The notes: generated by a model not told the origin, from the sequence alone. A stretch of DNA of 64,000 nucleotides from Sporosarcina pasteurii (GCF_041295575.1 NZ_CP160452.1:2542001-2606000); one strand, 5' to 3'; counted from the first letter of the stretch, positions 35,921 through 44,837 are shown. Numbers and translations: made by a program.

Positions 35921-37450
35921 TTAGTTTTCTTCATAATCTGTAGTCTCATGTGTATTCGGTTTCCATTTGGAGAGCGTAAATAAGACTGCTAAGACTAATG
36001 CGCCTAATGCGACAGACCAGCCTCCAAATAGAATAAATGTATTTGAGTATCCTTCATAATTTCCATTATCTGTTTCATGAAGCTTTAACAAGTTCGTACG
36101 TAATAAACCAAACATCATATACCCTAGGACTATCGGTGTAATGACGCTCAAACAAACTTTCCACCAAGCCCCTAGACGTATATCAGAAATCGCGTTTGCA
36201 TGATTTTCAAATACGCCAAGCTTTCTAAATGCCCATGCGATCAGGATAACTTCTATTAATCCAATTGCTGCGACTCCGAATTGGTTGATGAAGTAATCCG
36301 CTGCATCAAGGAAGAATAATCCGCCACGTGTCGCGAAAAGCGTGGAAACAACTGCCGCTATTCCAACACCAACGATAACAGATTTACTTCTAGAGACATT
36401 AAATTTATCAGATATACCAGCGATATACGTTTCACAGATTGAGATGAGAGAAGATATACCAGCAAGTACAAGTGATAAGAAGAATAGCGTACCAAATAAG
36501 CTATTCATTCCTGGCATCTGATTGATAATCTCCGGGAATACAACGAAAGCTAAGCCTACGCCAGCATCGGCAACCTCTGAAACAGCAGTTCCAGCTTGCG
36601 TTGCCATAAAACCTAGTGCCGCGAAAATCCCAATTCCCGCAAGTAATTCAAAACCTGAATTAGCAAAACCTGTAATAAAAGCGTTATTCGTAATATCCGA
36701 TTTTTTAGGTAAGTAACTAGAATACGTGATCATAATTGCAAATGCGATAGACAAACTAAAGAAAATATGTCCGTAGGCTGCTACCCATACTGTCGGATTG
36801 GCGAGTTTAGTCAAATCTGGTTTGAAAAATGCATCTAATCCAAGCAGTGCACCATCAAGCGTAACCGCACGTATAACGACCATTAGAAATACAATTATTA
36901 ACATTGGAATAAATATACGGTTTGCGAGTTCTATTCCACGCTGTACCCCTGCTAATAGAATAATAAAAACGATTGCCCATACAAGTAGTAAAGGGATTAG
37001 TACACCAGGAACGTACCCCCCCACATCTCCAGGAGTATCTGCTAAATTCAGCACATCCCCAAACAAGAACCCAGCTGTATCAGTACCCCAAGATAAATTA
37101 AATGAGTAAATCGTATACTTCATTGCCCAGGCAATAATAACAGAATAATAGGTTGATATAACAAATGAGACAAAAACGCCCCACCAACCTATCCATTCAG
37201 ATTTCTTGCCTGACATTCTAAAAAACGAAAGTGGCGCTGAACCACGATACTTATGACCGATTGTAAACTCCATAATTAAAATCGGAATACCCGCAGTTAA
37301 TAATGCAAATAAGTAAGGGATAAAAAATGCACCGCCACCATTTTCATAGGCAACATACGGAAATCTCCAAATATTCCCAAGCCCTACTGCAGAGCCAACT
37401 GCGGCCATAATAAACCCTGCTCGACTCCCCCATTGTGAACGTCTTGACAT
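35921..37450 (-). CDS. metP: MetP-type NSS sodium-dependent amino acid importer
   Basis: 509-residue, 12-helix NSS transporter. N-terminal SRAGFIMAAVGSAVGLGNIW then RFPYVAYENGGGAFF carries the Na+ and substrate sites. Coupling to the adjacent metS-type gene identifies the branch that imports methionine and alanine with Na+ in Corynebacterium. Specificity here is inferred from that pairing. ATG at 37450 follows AAAGGAGG. A separate, smaller NSS gene lies at 7.1-8.4 kb. No SAM-box precedes it, unlike metNIQ. Confidence 0.92.
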   Translation of the reverse strand: MSRRSQWGSRAGFIMAAVGSAVGLGNIWRFPYVAYENGGGAFFIPYLFALLTAGIPILIMEFTIGHKYRGSAPLSFFRMSGKKSEWIGWWGVFVSFVISTYYSVIIAWAMKYTIYSFNLSWGTDTAGFLFGDVLNLADTPGDVGGYVPGVLIPLLLVWAIVFIILLAGVQRGIELANRIFIPMLIIVFLMVVIRAVTLDGALLGLDAFFKPDLTKLANPTVWVAAYGHIFFSLSIAFAIMITYSSYLPKKSDITNNAFITGFANSGFELLAGIGIFAALGFMATQAGTAVSEVADAGVGLAFVVFPEIINQMPGMNSLFGTLFFLSLVLAGISSLISICETYIAGISDKFNVSRSKSVIVGVGIAAVVSTLFATRGGLFFLDAADYFINQFGVAAIGLIEVILIAWAFRKLGVFENHANAISDIRLGAWWKVCLSVITPIVLGYMMFGLLRTNLLKLHETDNGNYEGYSNTFILFGGWSVALGALVLAVLFTLSKWKPNTHETTDYEEN

Positions 37451-37572
37451 GAATTTTCCTCCTTTTCCTTTTCTCTATTTGTCCGAAAATTCAAAAGCTA
37501 AACACAAGTTAATTATATATTGCTACTATTCTATTGTCAAAACATTTTTAAAATACCTACTATTTTTTTCGA

Positions 37573-37605
37573 CAAAAAAAGAAGTGATGAATTCCATCAC
37601 TTCTT
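37573..37605 (-). terminator. Terminator after the NhaC-family gene
   Basis: Minus-strand GAAGTGATG / CATCACTTC perfect stem with a 5-nt loop, then TTTTTTT. Confidence 0.93.
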
Positions 37606-37609
37606 TCGC

Positions 37610-39217
37610 TTAAATTGATTGTTTTGAATGACCTAACGCAACTTTTCCAGCCTTTGACCGCATTGTCCAAACTGAAAACAACACAATTAAAACGACAATA
37701 ACCGACAATAACCCTAACCAGATCGAGCCAGTTACACCCAACACGACATATCCGATTACCGTAATTCCAGCACTCATCAAAGCGTACGGAAGTTGTGTCG
37801 CCACGTGATCCATATGGTTACATCCAGCACCCGTTGACGATAGAATCGTTGTATCTGAAATTGGTGAGCAATGGTCTCCAAATACCGCTCCTGCAAGGAC
37901 TGCCGCCAATGCAGGGAGTAGCATTTCAGGTGAAGCATCTAACATAATTTTTCCCGCAATCGGCAATAAGATTCCGAATGATCCCCATGAAGTACCCGTT
38001 GAAAATGCCATAAGTCCAGCTAGTACAAACATGATGGCTGGCAAGAATGCAACTGGAATATTTGCTTGCATCACAACATTAGATAAATAAACTCCAGTAT
38101 CTAACTTGTCAATTAAATCAGTCAAGCCCCAAGCTAAAATTAGTATAAGCACCGCTGGCATCATAGCCTTCACGCCACTCGTAAAAGCTTGTCTCATTAG
38201 CAAAGTATTTGCAGTTTCATTGTTTTTAAATTGCAGTGAATATAAGATTGCAGCTAAGCCTGCTCCTGATAATCCACCGATAACTAGAGAATATGGAACA
38301 TTTGTATTTTCAAAGATTGACCAAATCGAAACAGCAATTCCGTCTGCAACACTTGCTTGATACCCTGTCCATACCATCATGAGCAACGTCACTACAATAA
38401 GTGTAACGATAGGCGCTACGAGATCTCGTACTTTACCATATGCATGCACAGGAAAATCTTCTTTTAATTGGCCAGGAATTTCTTTATTAGGATCGTATAA
38501 TTGACCTTTGCTTTCCGCACGGTCTTCATGTCTTTTCATTTCGAAAAAGTCTACATTCGTCCAAGCAAAGAAGAATACTAAAGCCAATGTTGTTACGACA
38601 TAAAAGTTCATTGGCGCCATTAATAAGAAGGCAGATAGCGGTGAATAGCTTATCGCAGCAGCTCCGCTAAACATAATACCGAGAAGACCTATCAAATATG
38701 CGCCCCAACTTGAAATAGGAGACACGACACAAATAGGTGCAGAAGTCGAGTCAATAAAATATGCTAGCTTTGCACGCGATATTTTATGGCGGTCCGTAAT
38801 CGGTCTTGAAATTTGTCCGACTGCAAGTGAATTAAAATAGTCATCCACGAAAATGGCAATTCCCAAAGCAACTGTTAATAACTTCGCGCCTCGTTTCGTT
38901 TTCACGTGACGTATTGCCCACTCCGCAAATGCCCTGCTTCCGCCAGACAAACTAACAAAAGCGGTAATGACACCAAGCAATAAGATAAATAACATAATAT
39001 TAATATTATCTGAGTTAATGGCGCTGCTGCCCCAATCCCAAAATGAGACCGTGATAGACTCCCATAATTCAATAAATATTTGCGTTGGTGAAAACGCAGC
39101 AACAATTAATGCCCCCGCTACAATACCAGTTCCAAGAGATAACAGTACGCGTCTTGTCAGCAATACCATTACAATCGCTAATATTGGTGGGATTATTGAA
39201 ACCCAAGTTCCTATCAT
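37610..39217 (-). CDS. NhaC-family transporter under lysine riboswitch control (probable lysine carrier)
   Basis: 535-residue polytopic protein of the NhaC antiporter superfamily. GIAIFVDDYFNSLAVGQISR, DSTSAPICVVSPISSWGAYL and GDHCSPISDTTILSSTGAG are its conserved half-helix motifs. By sequence it would be called a Na+/H+ antiporter. However, the leader at 39.26-39.54 kb is a lysine riboswitch with terminator, so a lysine transport role (the LysW idea from comparative genomics of L-boxes) is more likely. ATG at 39217 follows TTGGAGGAA; the frame to 39232 would translate that ribosome site. Confidence 0.9.
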   Translation of the reverse strand: MIGTWVSIIPPILAIVMVLLTRRVLLSLGTGIVAGALIVAAFSPTQIFIELWESITVSFWDWGSSAINSDNINIMLFILLLGVITAFVSLSGGSRAFAEWAIRHVKTKRGAKLLTVALGIAIFVDDYFNSLAVGQISRPITDRHKISRAKLAYFIDSTSAPICVVSPISSWGAYLIGLLGIMFSGAAAISYSPLSAFLLMAPMNFYVVTTLALVFFFAWTNVDFFEMKRHEDRAESKGQLYDPNKEIPGQLKEDFPVHAYGKVRDLVAPIVTLIVVTLLMMVWTGYQASVADGIAVSIWSIFENTNVPYSLVIGGLSGAGLAAILYSLQFKNNETANTLLMRQAFTSGVKAMMPAVLILILAWGLTDLIDKLDTGVYLSNVVMQANIPVAFLPAIMFVLAGLMAFSTGTSWGSFGILLPIAGKIMLDASPEMLLPALAAVLAGAVFGDHCSPISDTTILSSTGAGCNHMDHVATQLPYALMSAGITVIGYVVLGVTGSIWLGLLSVIVVLIVLFSVWTMRSKAGKVALGHSKQSI

Positions 39218-39261
39218 TCTAAATTCCTCCAATTGATTGGGGGTGAGGTGTTTTTCAGGTA

Positions 39262-39540
39262 ATTAAAAAGCCAGCTGCTCGTCGCACAATCGAATGTGTT
39301 ACGGGAAGCCGGCTTACTCTACTTTTCGTCTGTTTGATAAATATAAAAGCTTATCTCACGTCCGATTTGTAGCTCATCATCAGCAAATACGCTGTATGAC
39401 AGTGTTATTCTTATTTAGAATAACCCCAACCTGATGACTTTGACAAATTCATCAAGCTTCGGCAAAACTCCCTTTCACACATGATCATCGTTGTCACACT
39501 TCCATGTACTACTGATAAGTAATGCAGCCTCTACCCTATC
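39262..39540 (-). promoter_or_regulatory. Lysine riboswitch (L-box) with terminator
   Basis: On the minus strand the aptamer runs from about 39540 to 39391. GATAGGGTAGAGGCTGC starts it; AAAGGGAGTTTTGCCGAAG and GGTTGGGGTTATTC are the conserved core; ACACTGTCATACAGC closes it. The expression platform is the stem AAGCCGGCT / AGCTGGCTTTTT at 39265-39315, a terminator that lysine binding should allow to form. It lies about 50 bp before the NhaC-family start codon. Confidence 0.92.
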
Positions 39541-39561
39541 GATATTTTCTTTGTAGAAATG

Positions 39562-39590
39562 ATTATATCAAAATTATTTAAGAACTTCAA
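39562..39590 (-). promoter_or_regulatory. Sigma-A promoter of the lysine-riboswitch transcript
   Basis: TTGAAG (39585-39590), 17-bp spacer and a perfect TATAAT (39562-39567) on the minus strand, about 20 bp before the aptamer and just beyond the yunB stop. Confidence 0.75.
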
Positions 39591-39598
39591 GGGCTATT

Positions 39599-40384
39599 TT
39601 ATTCCTGTAATTCCGGTTTCAACGGAACTTCAACATCCACATTCGGTTTCATCACTCCATCTCCAGTACTATAGACTTGTGGTACCGGACCTTGTACGAG
39701 TCCAATCGCAATCGGCACTGTTTGTTCTACAATCGATGTCTTTGTGGCAAGCGGAACAATGATTTTAACTTGCACTGTTAGGACAATGTTTACTTCAACA
39801 TACGCATTATTAATACCGAATTCCTTAATATAAGGCACAACAGTTGCATGGGCATCACCGATAACATGAAAGCGAATTGGAATTCTTGGGCCAAGATTAC
39901 CAAGGAGCGGTAAATCTGTCACTTGCCCAAGGGATACAAAAAAAACAACGCCCCCTTGCGATTGCATTTGTTCCGCATCATATTCGATATCTTCATCTAA
40001 CGGTAATATATCAATATTTCCTTTTTCAATTTCATCTAAGTTTTCATCGACAGTTGTACGAACATCCGCAAGTATTCGATTGATCACTTCTGTATTATAT
40101 TTCGCAATCACTTGATCCGAACTCTCGCCCGTTGGTACATGTTGAATCACATCATTCACATCAAGGACATTTGCAATTCGTTCCGTAATCGCTTCACTGA
40201 TGACATGATTTGCGATTTTCTCGGTTTGAACTTCAGCATAACCGATGTAAATTGGAGTGAGTTTTTGATTGACATAGTAAAAAAAATAAACAACCGCTAC
40301 AATTACAGCAAGGAAAATAAACGGCAATATCTTTCCTTTTCGCCGAAAGATTCCTCTCCGTTTAATTGGTTTTTGAAATTTCAA
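39599..40384 (-). CDS. yunB: Sporulation protein YunB
   Basis: 261-residue protein with a basic N-terminus, one membrane helix (~19-38, ILPFIFLAVIVAVVYFFYYV) and a large extracytoplasmic domain. NDVIQHVPTG, GQVTDLPLLGNLGPRIPIRF and VPLATKTSIVEQTVPIA are characteristic YunB blocks. In B. subtilis YunB is needed for efficient sporulation and belongs to the mother-cell programme. The start is TTG at 40384, 5 nt after GGGAGGAG. That ribosome site is locked in a 13-bp stem with the end of yunD, described separately. Confidence 0.93.
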   Translation of the reverse strand: MKFQKPIKRRGIFRRKGKILPFIFLAVIVAVVYFFYYVNQKLTPIYIGYAEVQTEKIANHVISEAITERIANVLDVNDVIQHVPTGESSDQVIAKYNTEVINRILADVRTTVDENLDEIEKGNIDILPLDEDIEYDAEQMQSQGGVVFFVSLGQVTDLPLLGNLGPRIPIRFHVIGDAHATVVPYIKEFGINNAYVEVNIVLTVQVKIIVPLATKTSIVEQTVPIAIGLVQGPVPQVYSTGDGVMKPNVDVEVPLKPELQE

Positions 40385-40426
40385 AACGACTCCTCCCGTT
40401 ATAACATATGCTAGGGAAGAGTCGTT
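40385..40426 (-). promoter_or_regulatory. Hairpin sequestering the yunB ribosome binding site
   Basis: On the minus strand AACGACTCTTCCC (40414-40426, the last codons of yunD) pairs with GGGAGGAGTCGTT (40385-40397, containing the yunB SD) over 13 bp with one G-T pair and a 16-nt loop. The loop holds CATATGTT, similar to sporulation-sigma -10 boxes, with TGAATC 16 bp upstream. RNA started there would lack the 5' arm. Confidence 0.6.
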
Positions 40427-41787
40427 GATTCACCATTATTTTGACCGTACTTTGCTAATACATCTCGGATTAAATCGGGCATGAAATATTCTTTGTCTAA
40501 CTCTTTAAACAATGGAAAGAAATATCCAAACGTAAACATATCTAGCGTTGCAAGTGTATACGTCTCTTCAGGTACAACTTCTTTATTTCCCGCGAAAAGC
40601 GCACCCCATCGGTTCCTATACAATCTTTCATGAAGAATTGCCCCCATCAAAGTACCACGAAATCCCAAGCCTTTTACTTCAATATGTGCCAAATCTTCGT
40701 TTAACGACTGCTCATAGACTTCTAGTAATTGGTCACCGGTTAATTCAATTGTACAGACGTTGATCGGATGAGGTAATATTTGGTGCATATCCCCTTTCGT
40801 GATCCACCCTTTTTCCAAACTTCCCAAAAAGATGCCTGCATTAAACAGCGCGCAATCTGCGTCCGTATAATCAATTAACGCCCTACCAAAATAAGAGGAT
40901 AATTCGCTCGTGCCAAATAGATTTTGCTTCAAATCCACCGCATTATAAAACAACTTTTCTTCTAAGGCTGTTTTTCCAACATCTATATACTTCGCTATTT
41001 TCTCAACATCTTCTTCCAAAACTGGTAAGTCTGCTGAGCGATAAAGGCTCGCATGCTTATCAATTACCTGTTTTTTCTTATCGTCGAATTGCACTGTCAC
41101 ATGCCCTACAAAATCACCAAATTTCCCTGTCGCCGCAAGTAATGCATCATTCACATACTCGCCTTCAGGTAAAATATGATGTGTATGGGCGCCCAATATC
41201 ACATCGATATGTGGACATTCCACTGCTAGTAACTGATCTTCTGGAAGTCCTAAATGAGACAAACAAATAATCACATCTGTCTTCTCCACAAGCTGCTCTG
41301 CTTCATTTATAAGTTGTTCCCTTGAAGGGATAATCTTCCAATCCAATGTTTCATAGAACTGTTTGTAATAAGCAGTTGCACCTATGACGCCGATTTTTGT
41401 TCCTTTTGCAGTCGTATAAATGGTAGACGATGTTGCCCAGTTCGGAAGTTCCTCATTAGAATCTAGTAAGTTTCCAACAATTACATCAAACTTCGCCTCG
41501 TCATAAAGTTCATCTAACGCAGCCTTAGACATCGTGATTCCTTCATTATTTCCAATCGTCACCGCATCATAACCGGCTTCGTTTAATAGTTGAATATTGC
41601 CCTTCCCATTCGTACCTTCTGTAAAAGGGTGTGAGCGGTCCACGTGGTCGCCGATATCAAAAAGATAAACAGGTTCCCCGCGTGCGTCAAATTCTTTCCG
41701 TTTATCCACAAGTAAACGGTGAATTTGCGGCCAATATTCAAAATGACTATGAATATCATTTGTATGCAAGATATGAATTATTTCCAT
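40411..41787 (-). CDS. yunD: Metallophosphatase / 5'-nucleotidase family protein (YunD)
   Basis: 458 residues without a signal peptide, so cytoplasmic, unlike secreted UshA. The calcineurin-like metal motifs are LHTNDIHSHF (Asp, His), the GD segment YLFDIGDHVD, GNNEG (His of GNHE replaced by Asn), CLSHLG and GAHTHHILPEG. The C-terminal 5'-nucleotidase domain follows from ~290. It probably hydrolyses a nucleotide or related phosphoester. ATG at 41787 is chosen; GGGGGT within the end of yunE gives a long spacing. Part of a yunF-yunE-yunD operon. Confidence 0.88.
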   Translation of the reverse strand: MEIIHILHTNDIHSHFEYWPQIHRLLVDKRKEFDARGEPVYLFDIGDHVDRSHPFTEGTNGKGNIQLLNEAGYDAVTIGNNEGITMSKAALDELYDEAKFDVIVGNLLDSNEELPNWATSSTIYTTAKGTKIGVIGATAYYKQFYETLDWKIIPSREQLINEAEQLVEKTDVIICLSHLGLPEDQLLAVECPHIDVILGAHTHHILPEGEYVNDALLAATGKFGDFVGHVTVQFDDKKKQVIDKHASLYRSADLPVLEEDVEKIAKYIDVGKTALEEKLFYNAVDLKQNLFGTSELSSYFGRALIDYTDADCALFNAGIFLGSLEKGWITKGDMHQILPHPINVCTIELTGDQLLEVYEQSLNEDLAHIEVKGLGFRGTLMGAILHERLYRNRWGALFAGNKEVVPEETYTLATLDMFTFGYFFPLFKELDKEYFMPDLIRDVLAKYGQNNGESTTLP

Positions 41788-41795
41788 CCAACAAT

Positions 41796-42620
41796 CTACC
41801 CCCAAATTCCATCAACAATTGAACGTACACCTAGAAGAAGTAGAATGATACGCAACGCAAATACTAGTGTTTCAGATTTCATTTTGTTATTTAAATATGC
41901 CCCCATTTTCGCACCAAAATATGCTGCCGGGACGACAGGGATTGTATAGAGCCAAGGAACGTTACCGAGAGAAATATGTGTAATTGAATTAACAATTGCA
42001 GATAAAAACACCATGAACATTGATGTGCCAACCGCAACATGTGGCGGGAATAAAAACAATAAAATCATCGCTGGAACAATAATCGAACCGCCGCCAATAC
42101 CAAATAATCCGGAGGCGAACCCAACACCAAAAGTTAGCAATAGCGCAAACCAAATCGGATATCCATAAATATGTTCATGTCCGTGAATATCTGTAAACAT
42201 CCTTTTTTTACCGCGCTTCACAAACCACTGCACAGGCTTAAGATAATCTCTTACTAACAAAAGTGTTGCTAAAATAATGAGCAATATACCAAAATATAAA
42301 TTAAATGATGGCAAATCTAACTGTTTATTCACAAATGCGCCGATTAATGTACCTGGCGCGCTACCTGCGAAAAAGATGGCCCCACTTTTAAAGTCGACTG
42401 TTTTCTTTTTCATATAAGACAAGGTTGAACCAAGCCCTGTAAAAATCATCATAATGACTGATAGGCCCACGACTGTTTGGGGTGTAATTCCGTCAATCCA
42501 CCCTAAATTAATGCCGATAAATAGCGTTGCGGGAACAAGGATGATGCCGCCCCCAAGCCCGACAAGTGCCCCGATTACTCCCGCACTCAATCCAATTAAC
42601 GCTAATATTAAATACTCCAT
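41796..42620 (-). CDS. yunE: TauE/SafE family membrane transporter (YunE)
   Basis: 274-residue protein with eight or more helices in two repeats. Each repeat carries a glycine motif: GALVGLGGGIILVPATL near the N-terminus and SGLFGIGGGSIIVPAMI in the second half. The family exports sulfite, sulfoacetate or related anions; the substrate here is unknown. ATG at 42620 overlaps the yunF stop (TGATG) and follows GAGGGGGAT. It is followed by yunD after 8 bp. Confidence 0.9.
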   Translation of the reverse strand: MEYLILALIGLSAGVIGALVGLGGGIILVPATLFIGINLGWIDGITPQTVVGLSVIMMIFTGLGSTLSYMKKKTVDFKSGAIFFAGSAPGTLIGAFVNKQLDLPSFNLYFGILLIILATLLLVRDYLKPVQWFVKRGKKRMFTDIHGHEHIYGYPIWFALLLTFGVGFASGLFGIGGGSIIVPAMILLFLFPPHVAVGTSMFMVFLSAIVNSITHISLGNVPWLYTIPVVPAAYFGAKMGAYLNNKMKSETLVFALRIILLLLGVRSIVDGIWG

Positions 42621-43483
42621 CACCAATCCCCCTCGAACAAACTCAGCTGTTGTGAAGCTAAATTATCATATGTAATGTTTAGTTGTCGTTGAAATTGTTT
42701 CGCATTTTGCGCCGCATGTTTCCCCGAATTATTATTAAAAATAACAAAAACTTCCTCTGTTTCAGCAGCTAATTTTTGTGTAACGGCTTCAAATTCTTTT
42801 AATTCTTTCGCATCATACTCATATAAATTGCGCACAGTACGCCATGATTTATCGTCTCCTGACGTATTGCGCCACCCGTATATATTCCGACCATGTAAAC
42901 GAAAGAGCACCTTATCGGCCCTGGTTGACACCGGTACAAGGGGTATGCTCCCCTCCCCTGCTTGCGGTTCATCACACACTGAATGAATGACATTTAATTC
43001 GCGCAAAAAGGCGATTGTTTTCATTTTAAATGGTGTTGAATACCACGATTGGTGTCTAAACTCAATGGCAATATCAAAGCCTTTTAATTTCTTGCAAATT
43101 GAACGGATTTCATCCACATGTTCTTTCACACAATCAAACCAAGGCGGAAACTGGACGAGGACCATCGCTAACTTCCCTGCCTCTTGCAATGGTTTTATCG
43201 ATTGAATAAATAGACGATACATCTCTTCTTCCGATTCAAACGGCAATTCACCACGGTGATGTCCGGTTATTCCTTGATATGCCTTCACAATAAATTGAAA
43301 ATCATCCGGCGTTTCCCGTATCCATCTTTGAATGTTTCGCTCTGGTTGTATCGCATAAAATGTGGAATCTAATTCCACGATTGGAAAATGTGCAGTATAA
43401 TCCAGTAATTTATCTCTTGCGGTTGAATTCGGATTGGCAAGATCCGGATGATCTCCCCACCCCGTCAACCCGATTTGTATCAT
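42620..43483 (-). CDS. yunF: DUF72 family protein (YunF)
   Basis: 287-residue soluble protein with a TIM-barrel-like DUF72 fold: IGLTGWGDHPDL at the start, VELDSTFYAIQPERNIQRW, FIVKAYQGITGH, VLVQFPPWF, IAIEFRHQSWY and the C-terminal VFIFNNNSGKHAAQNA. Enzymatic function has not been established for the family; conserved Glu, Asp and Arg suggest catalysis. First gene of the yunF-yunE-yunD set; ATG at 43483 follows GGGAGGG. Confidence 0.9.
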   Translation of the reverse strand: MIQIGLTGWGDHPDLANPNSTARDKLLDYTAHFPIVELDSTFYAIQPERNIQRWIRETPDDFQFIVKAYQGITGHHRGELPFESEEEMYRLFIQSIKPLQEAGKLAMVLVQFPPWFDCVKEHVDEIRSICKKLKGFDIAIEFRHQSWYSTPFKMKTIAFLRELNVIHSVCDEPQAGEGSIPLVPVSTRADKVLFRLHGRNIYGWRNTSGDDKSWRTVRNLYEYDAKELKEFEAVTQKLAAETEEVFVIFNNNSGKHAAQNAKQFQRQLNITYDNLASQQLSLFEGDW

Positions 43484-43590
43484 CTTCTCATGCCCTCCCT
43501 AAGAAAAGGAATACTCTTATCCTATCATACATTCTACTATTTTTTCAGACAATGCTTGGAACTAGGTTAATTTCTGTTTCAGGACTATAT

Positions 43591-44202
43591 TCACTTCATT
43601 CGATAGGAAGGAATGAATCCTTTTTTATAAAGGAATGCAATACCATTCAGATATGTCGCAGCAATTTTCTTTGGAAAGAACCGCTTTCGATAAAGCTGTT
43701 CGTACGCTTTCTTTAGATTGTTCCACTGTGCACAATTTTTCTGCTGTCTAAAACGCGCGACATCAATTAACTTGATATCGCCATTCGTGGTCAGAAAAAT
43801 GTTGCGCAAGTGAATATCAGATGGGTTTAATCCTTGTTTCGAAGCTAATAACAAGGCATAATCAATTTCTTTTATATGATTGGGTCTGATCAGCTGCCCT
43901 TGCGCGATACAGTCAAAGAGCGTTAGCCCCTCAATATAATCAATCACAATATAATTCAGACCTGCGCCGTAAATATTTGGGTAATAAGAGATATTTTGAA
44001 GTACATGATAAATTTCAGCCTCTTCTTTTGCTAAATGCATAAACCCAGGGAAAAATAGCTTAATGGCTTTATCCGAAGACTTTATTCTAAAAACAAAAGC
44101 ACTTCTACCTTTACCAACAAGTTCTAATGCATCTGAGTAACGCATGAGACGATTTTTCTTGTGAATGACAACCGTTCTTGCCAATTCTTCGTATCTATTC
44201 AA
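43591..44202 (-). CDS. Small protein-kinase-like enzyme under Mn riboswitch control
   Basis: 203 residues, a minimal kinase fold similar (from memory) to B. subtilis YrzF. A glycine-rich loop reads GKGRSAFVFRI, the ATP lysine is in AIKLFF, and the helix-C glutamate is in KEEAEIY. The catalytic loop is DIHLRN (Asp and Asn intact, RIO/APH style), and the metal aspartate is in IKLIDVARF. All catalytic residues appear present; protein or small-molecule substrate is unknown. TTG at 44202 follows CTGGAGG. It is the only gene downstream of a yybP-ykoY manganese riboswitch, so its level should respond to Mn2+. Confidence 0.85.
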   Translation of the reverse strand: MNRYEELARTVVIHKKNRLMRYSDALELVGKGRSAFVFRIKSSDKAIKLFFPGFMHLAKEEAEIYHVLQNISYYPNIYGAGLNYIVIDYIEGLTLFDCIAQGQLIRPNHIKEIDYALLLASKQGLNPSDIHLRNIFLTTNGDIKLIDVARFRQQKNCAQWNNLKKAYEQLYRKRFFPKKIAATYLNGIAFLYKKGFIPSYRMK

Positions 44203-44229
44203 AATTTGTCCTCCAGTATCTTATAGGAA

Positions 44230-44388
44230 ATAAAAAAAGACGGTATAACCAGTATTTGGTTACAACGCCTCTAAAAAATAAGCCTCACCAAATAAACGGT
44301 AAGGTCTCGCAAACAACGGGTGTTGCCAACAAAACCGAGGGACTGGGCCCTGTACTGACGACTTTGCTGTGTAGCTACTCCCCTTAAA
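44230..44388 (-). promoter_or_regulatory. yybP-ykoY manganese riboswitch with terminator
   Basis: On the minus strand: AAGGGGAGTAGC, then AAGTCGTCAGTAC, CCCTCGGTTTTGTTGGCAAC and GCGAGACCTTACC, the ordered conserved blocks of the yybP-ykoY (Mn2+) aptamer (about 44388-44296). CCTTACC can alternatively pair with GGTGAGG just downstream. The terminator stem GTAACCA / TGGTTAT with outer pairs (44239-44269) is followed by TTTTTTTATT. The kinase start is 28 bp beyond. Confidence 0.9.
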
Positions 44389-44417
44389 GAAAGTTGCGTA
44401 ATTATGATATTGGGTAA

Positions 44418-44446
44418 AGTATAGTTGCTACTTGATGCAGAGTCAA
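44418..44446 (-). promoter_or_regulatory. Sigma-A promoter of the Mn riboswitch transcript
   Basis: Minus-strand TTGACT (44441-44446), 17-bp spacer and TATACT (44418-44423), about 25-30 bp before the aptamer. Good match and spacing. Confidence 0.75.
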
Positions 44447-44581
44447 TTATTTCATCATCGTGTTAATAGTTTGTGTAACTAATACGTTTCAATACATGAG
44501 AAATCATATTCCCTCAATATAATCATATATCCTTCCTCTTATCCATACAGTTAGATGATTAATATGAAAGGTGGAAATGAG

Positions 44582-44803
44582 ATGAGCGGAAAGCAATCAG
44601 AAGTCGGTTTAGTAAGTATCGTTGATTCCTACTTATATCAAAGGCTACACAGCTTTAGAGGTAAATGGGTTGTAATTAATACGACGAAAAATCCTTTACA
44701 AGGCCTATTACACTCAGTTAGTCCAGACCATGTTGTCATTGAAGTAAGTGACACACCATTTTATGTTCGAATACAAGAAATCGTATGGATAACGGAAGCA
44801 TGA
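44582..44803 (+). CDS. yuzF: YuzF family protein (DUF2642)
   Basis: 73 residues with an Sm/LSm-like small beta-barrel pattern: FRGKWVVINTTKNPLQGLLH, SVSPDHVVIEV, PFYVRIQEIVWI. Matches the YuzF/DUF2642 family common in spore formers. Function is not established. ATG at 44582 is chosen for AGGTGG upstream; the frame to 44555 is unsupported. It is followed 34 bp later by the Mn-catalase gene, so the two are probably co-transcribed. Upstream CATATT-13-CATATAT resembles a sporulation promoter only weakly. Confidence 0.82.
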   Translation: MSGKQSEVGLVSIVDSYLYQRLHSFRGKWVVINTTKNPLQGLLHSVSPDHVVIEVSDTPFYVRIQEIVWITEA

Positions 44804-44837
44804 TTGAATTTCTTTGTGGAAGGAGAGCAAACATCCA

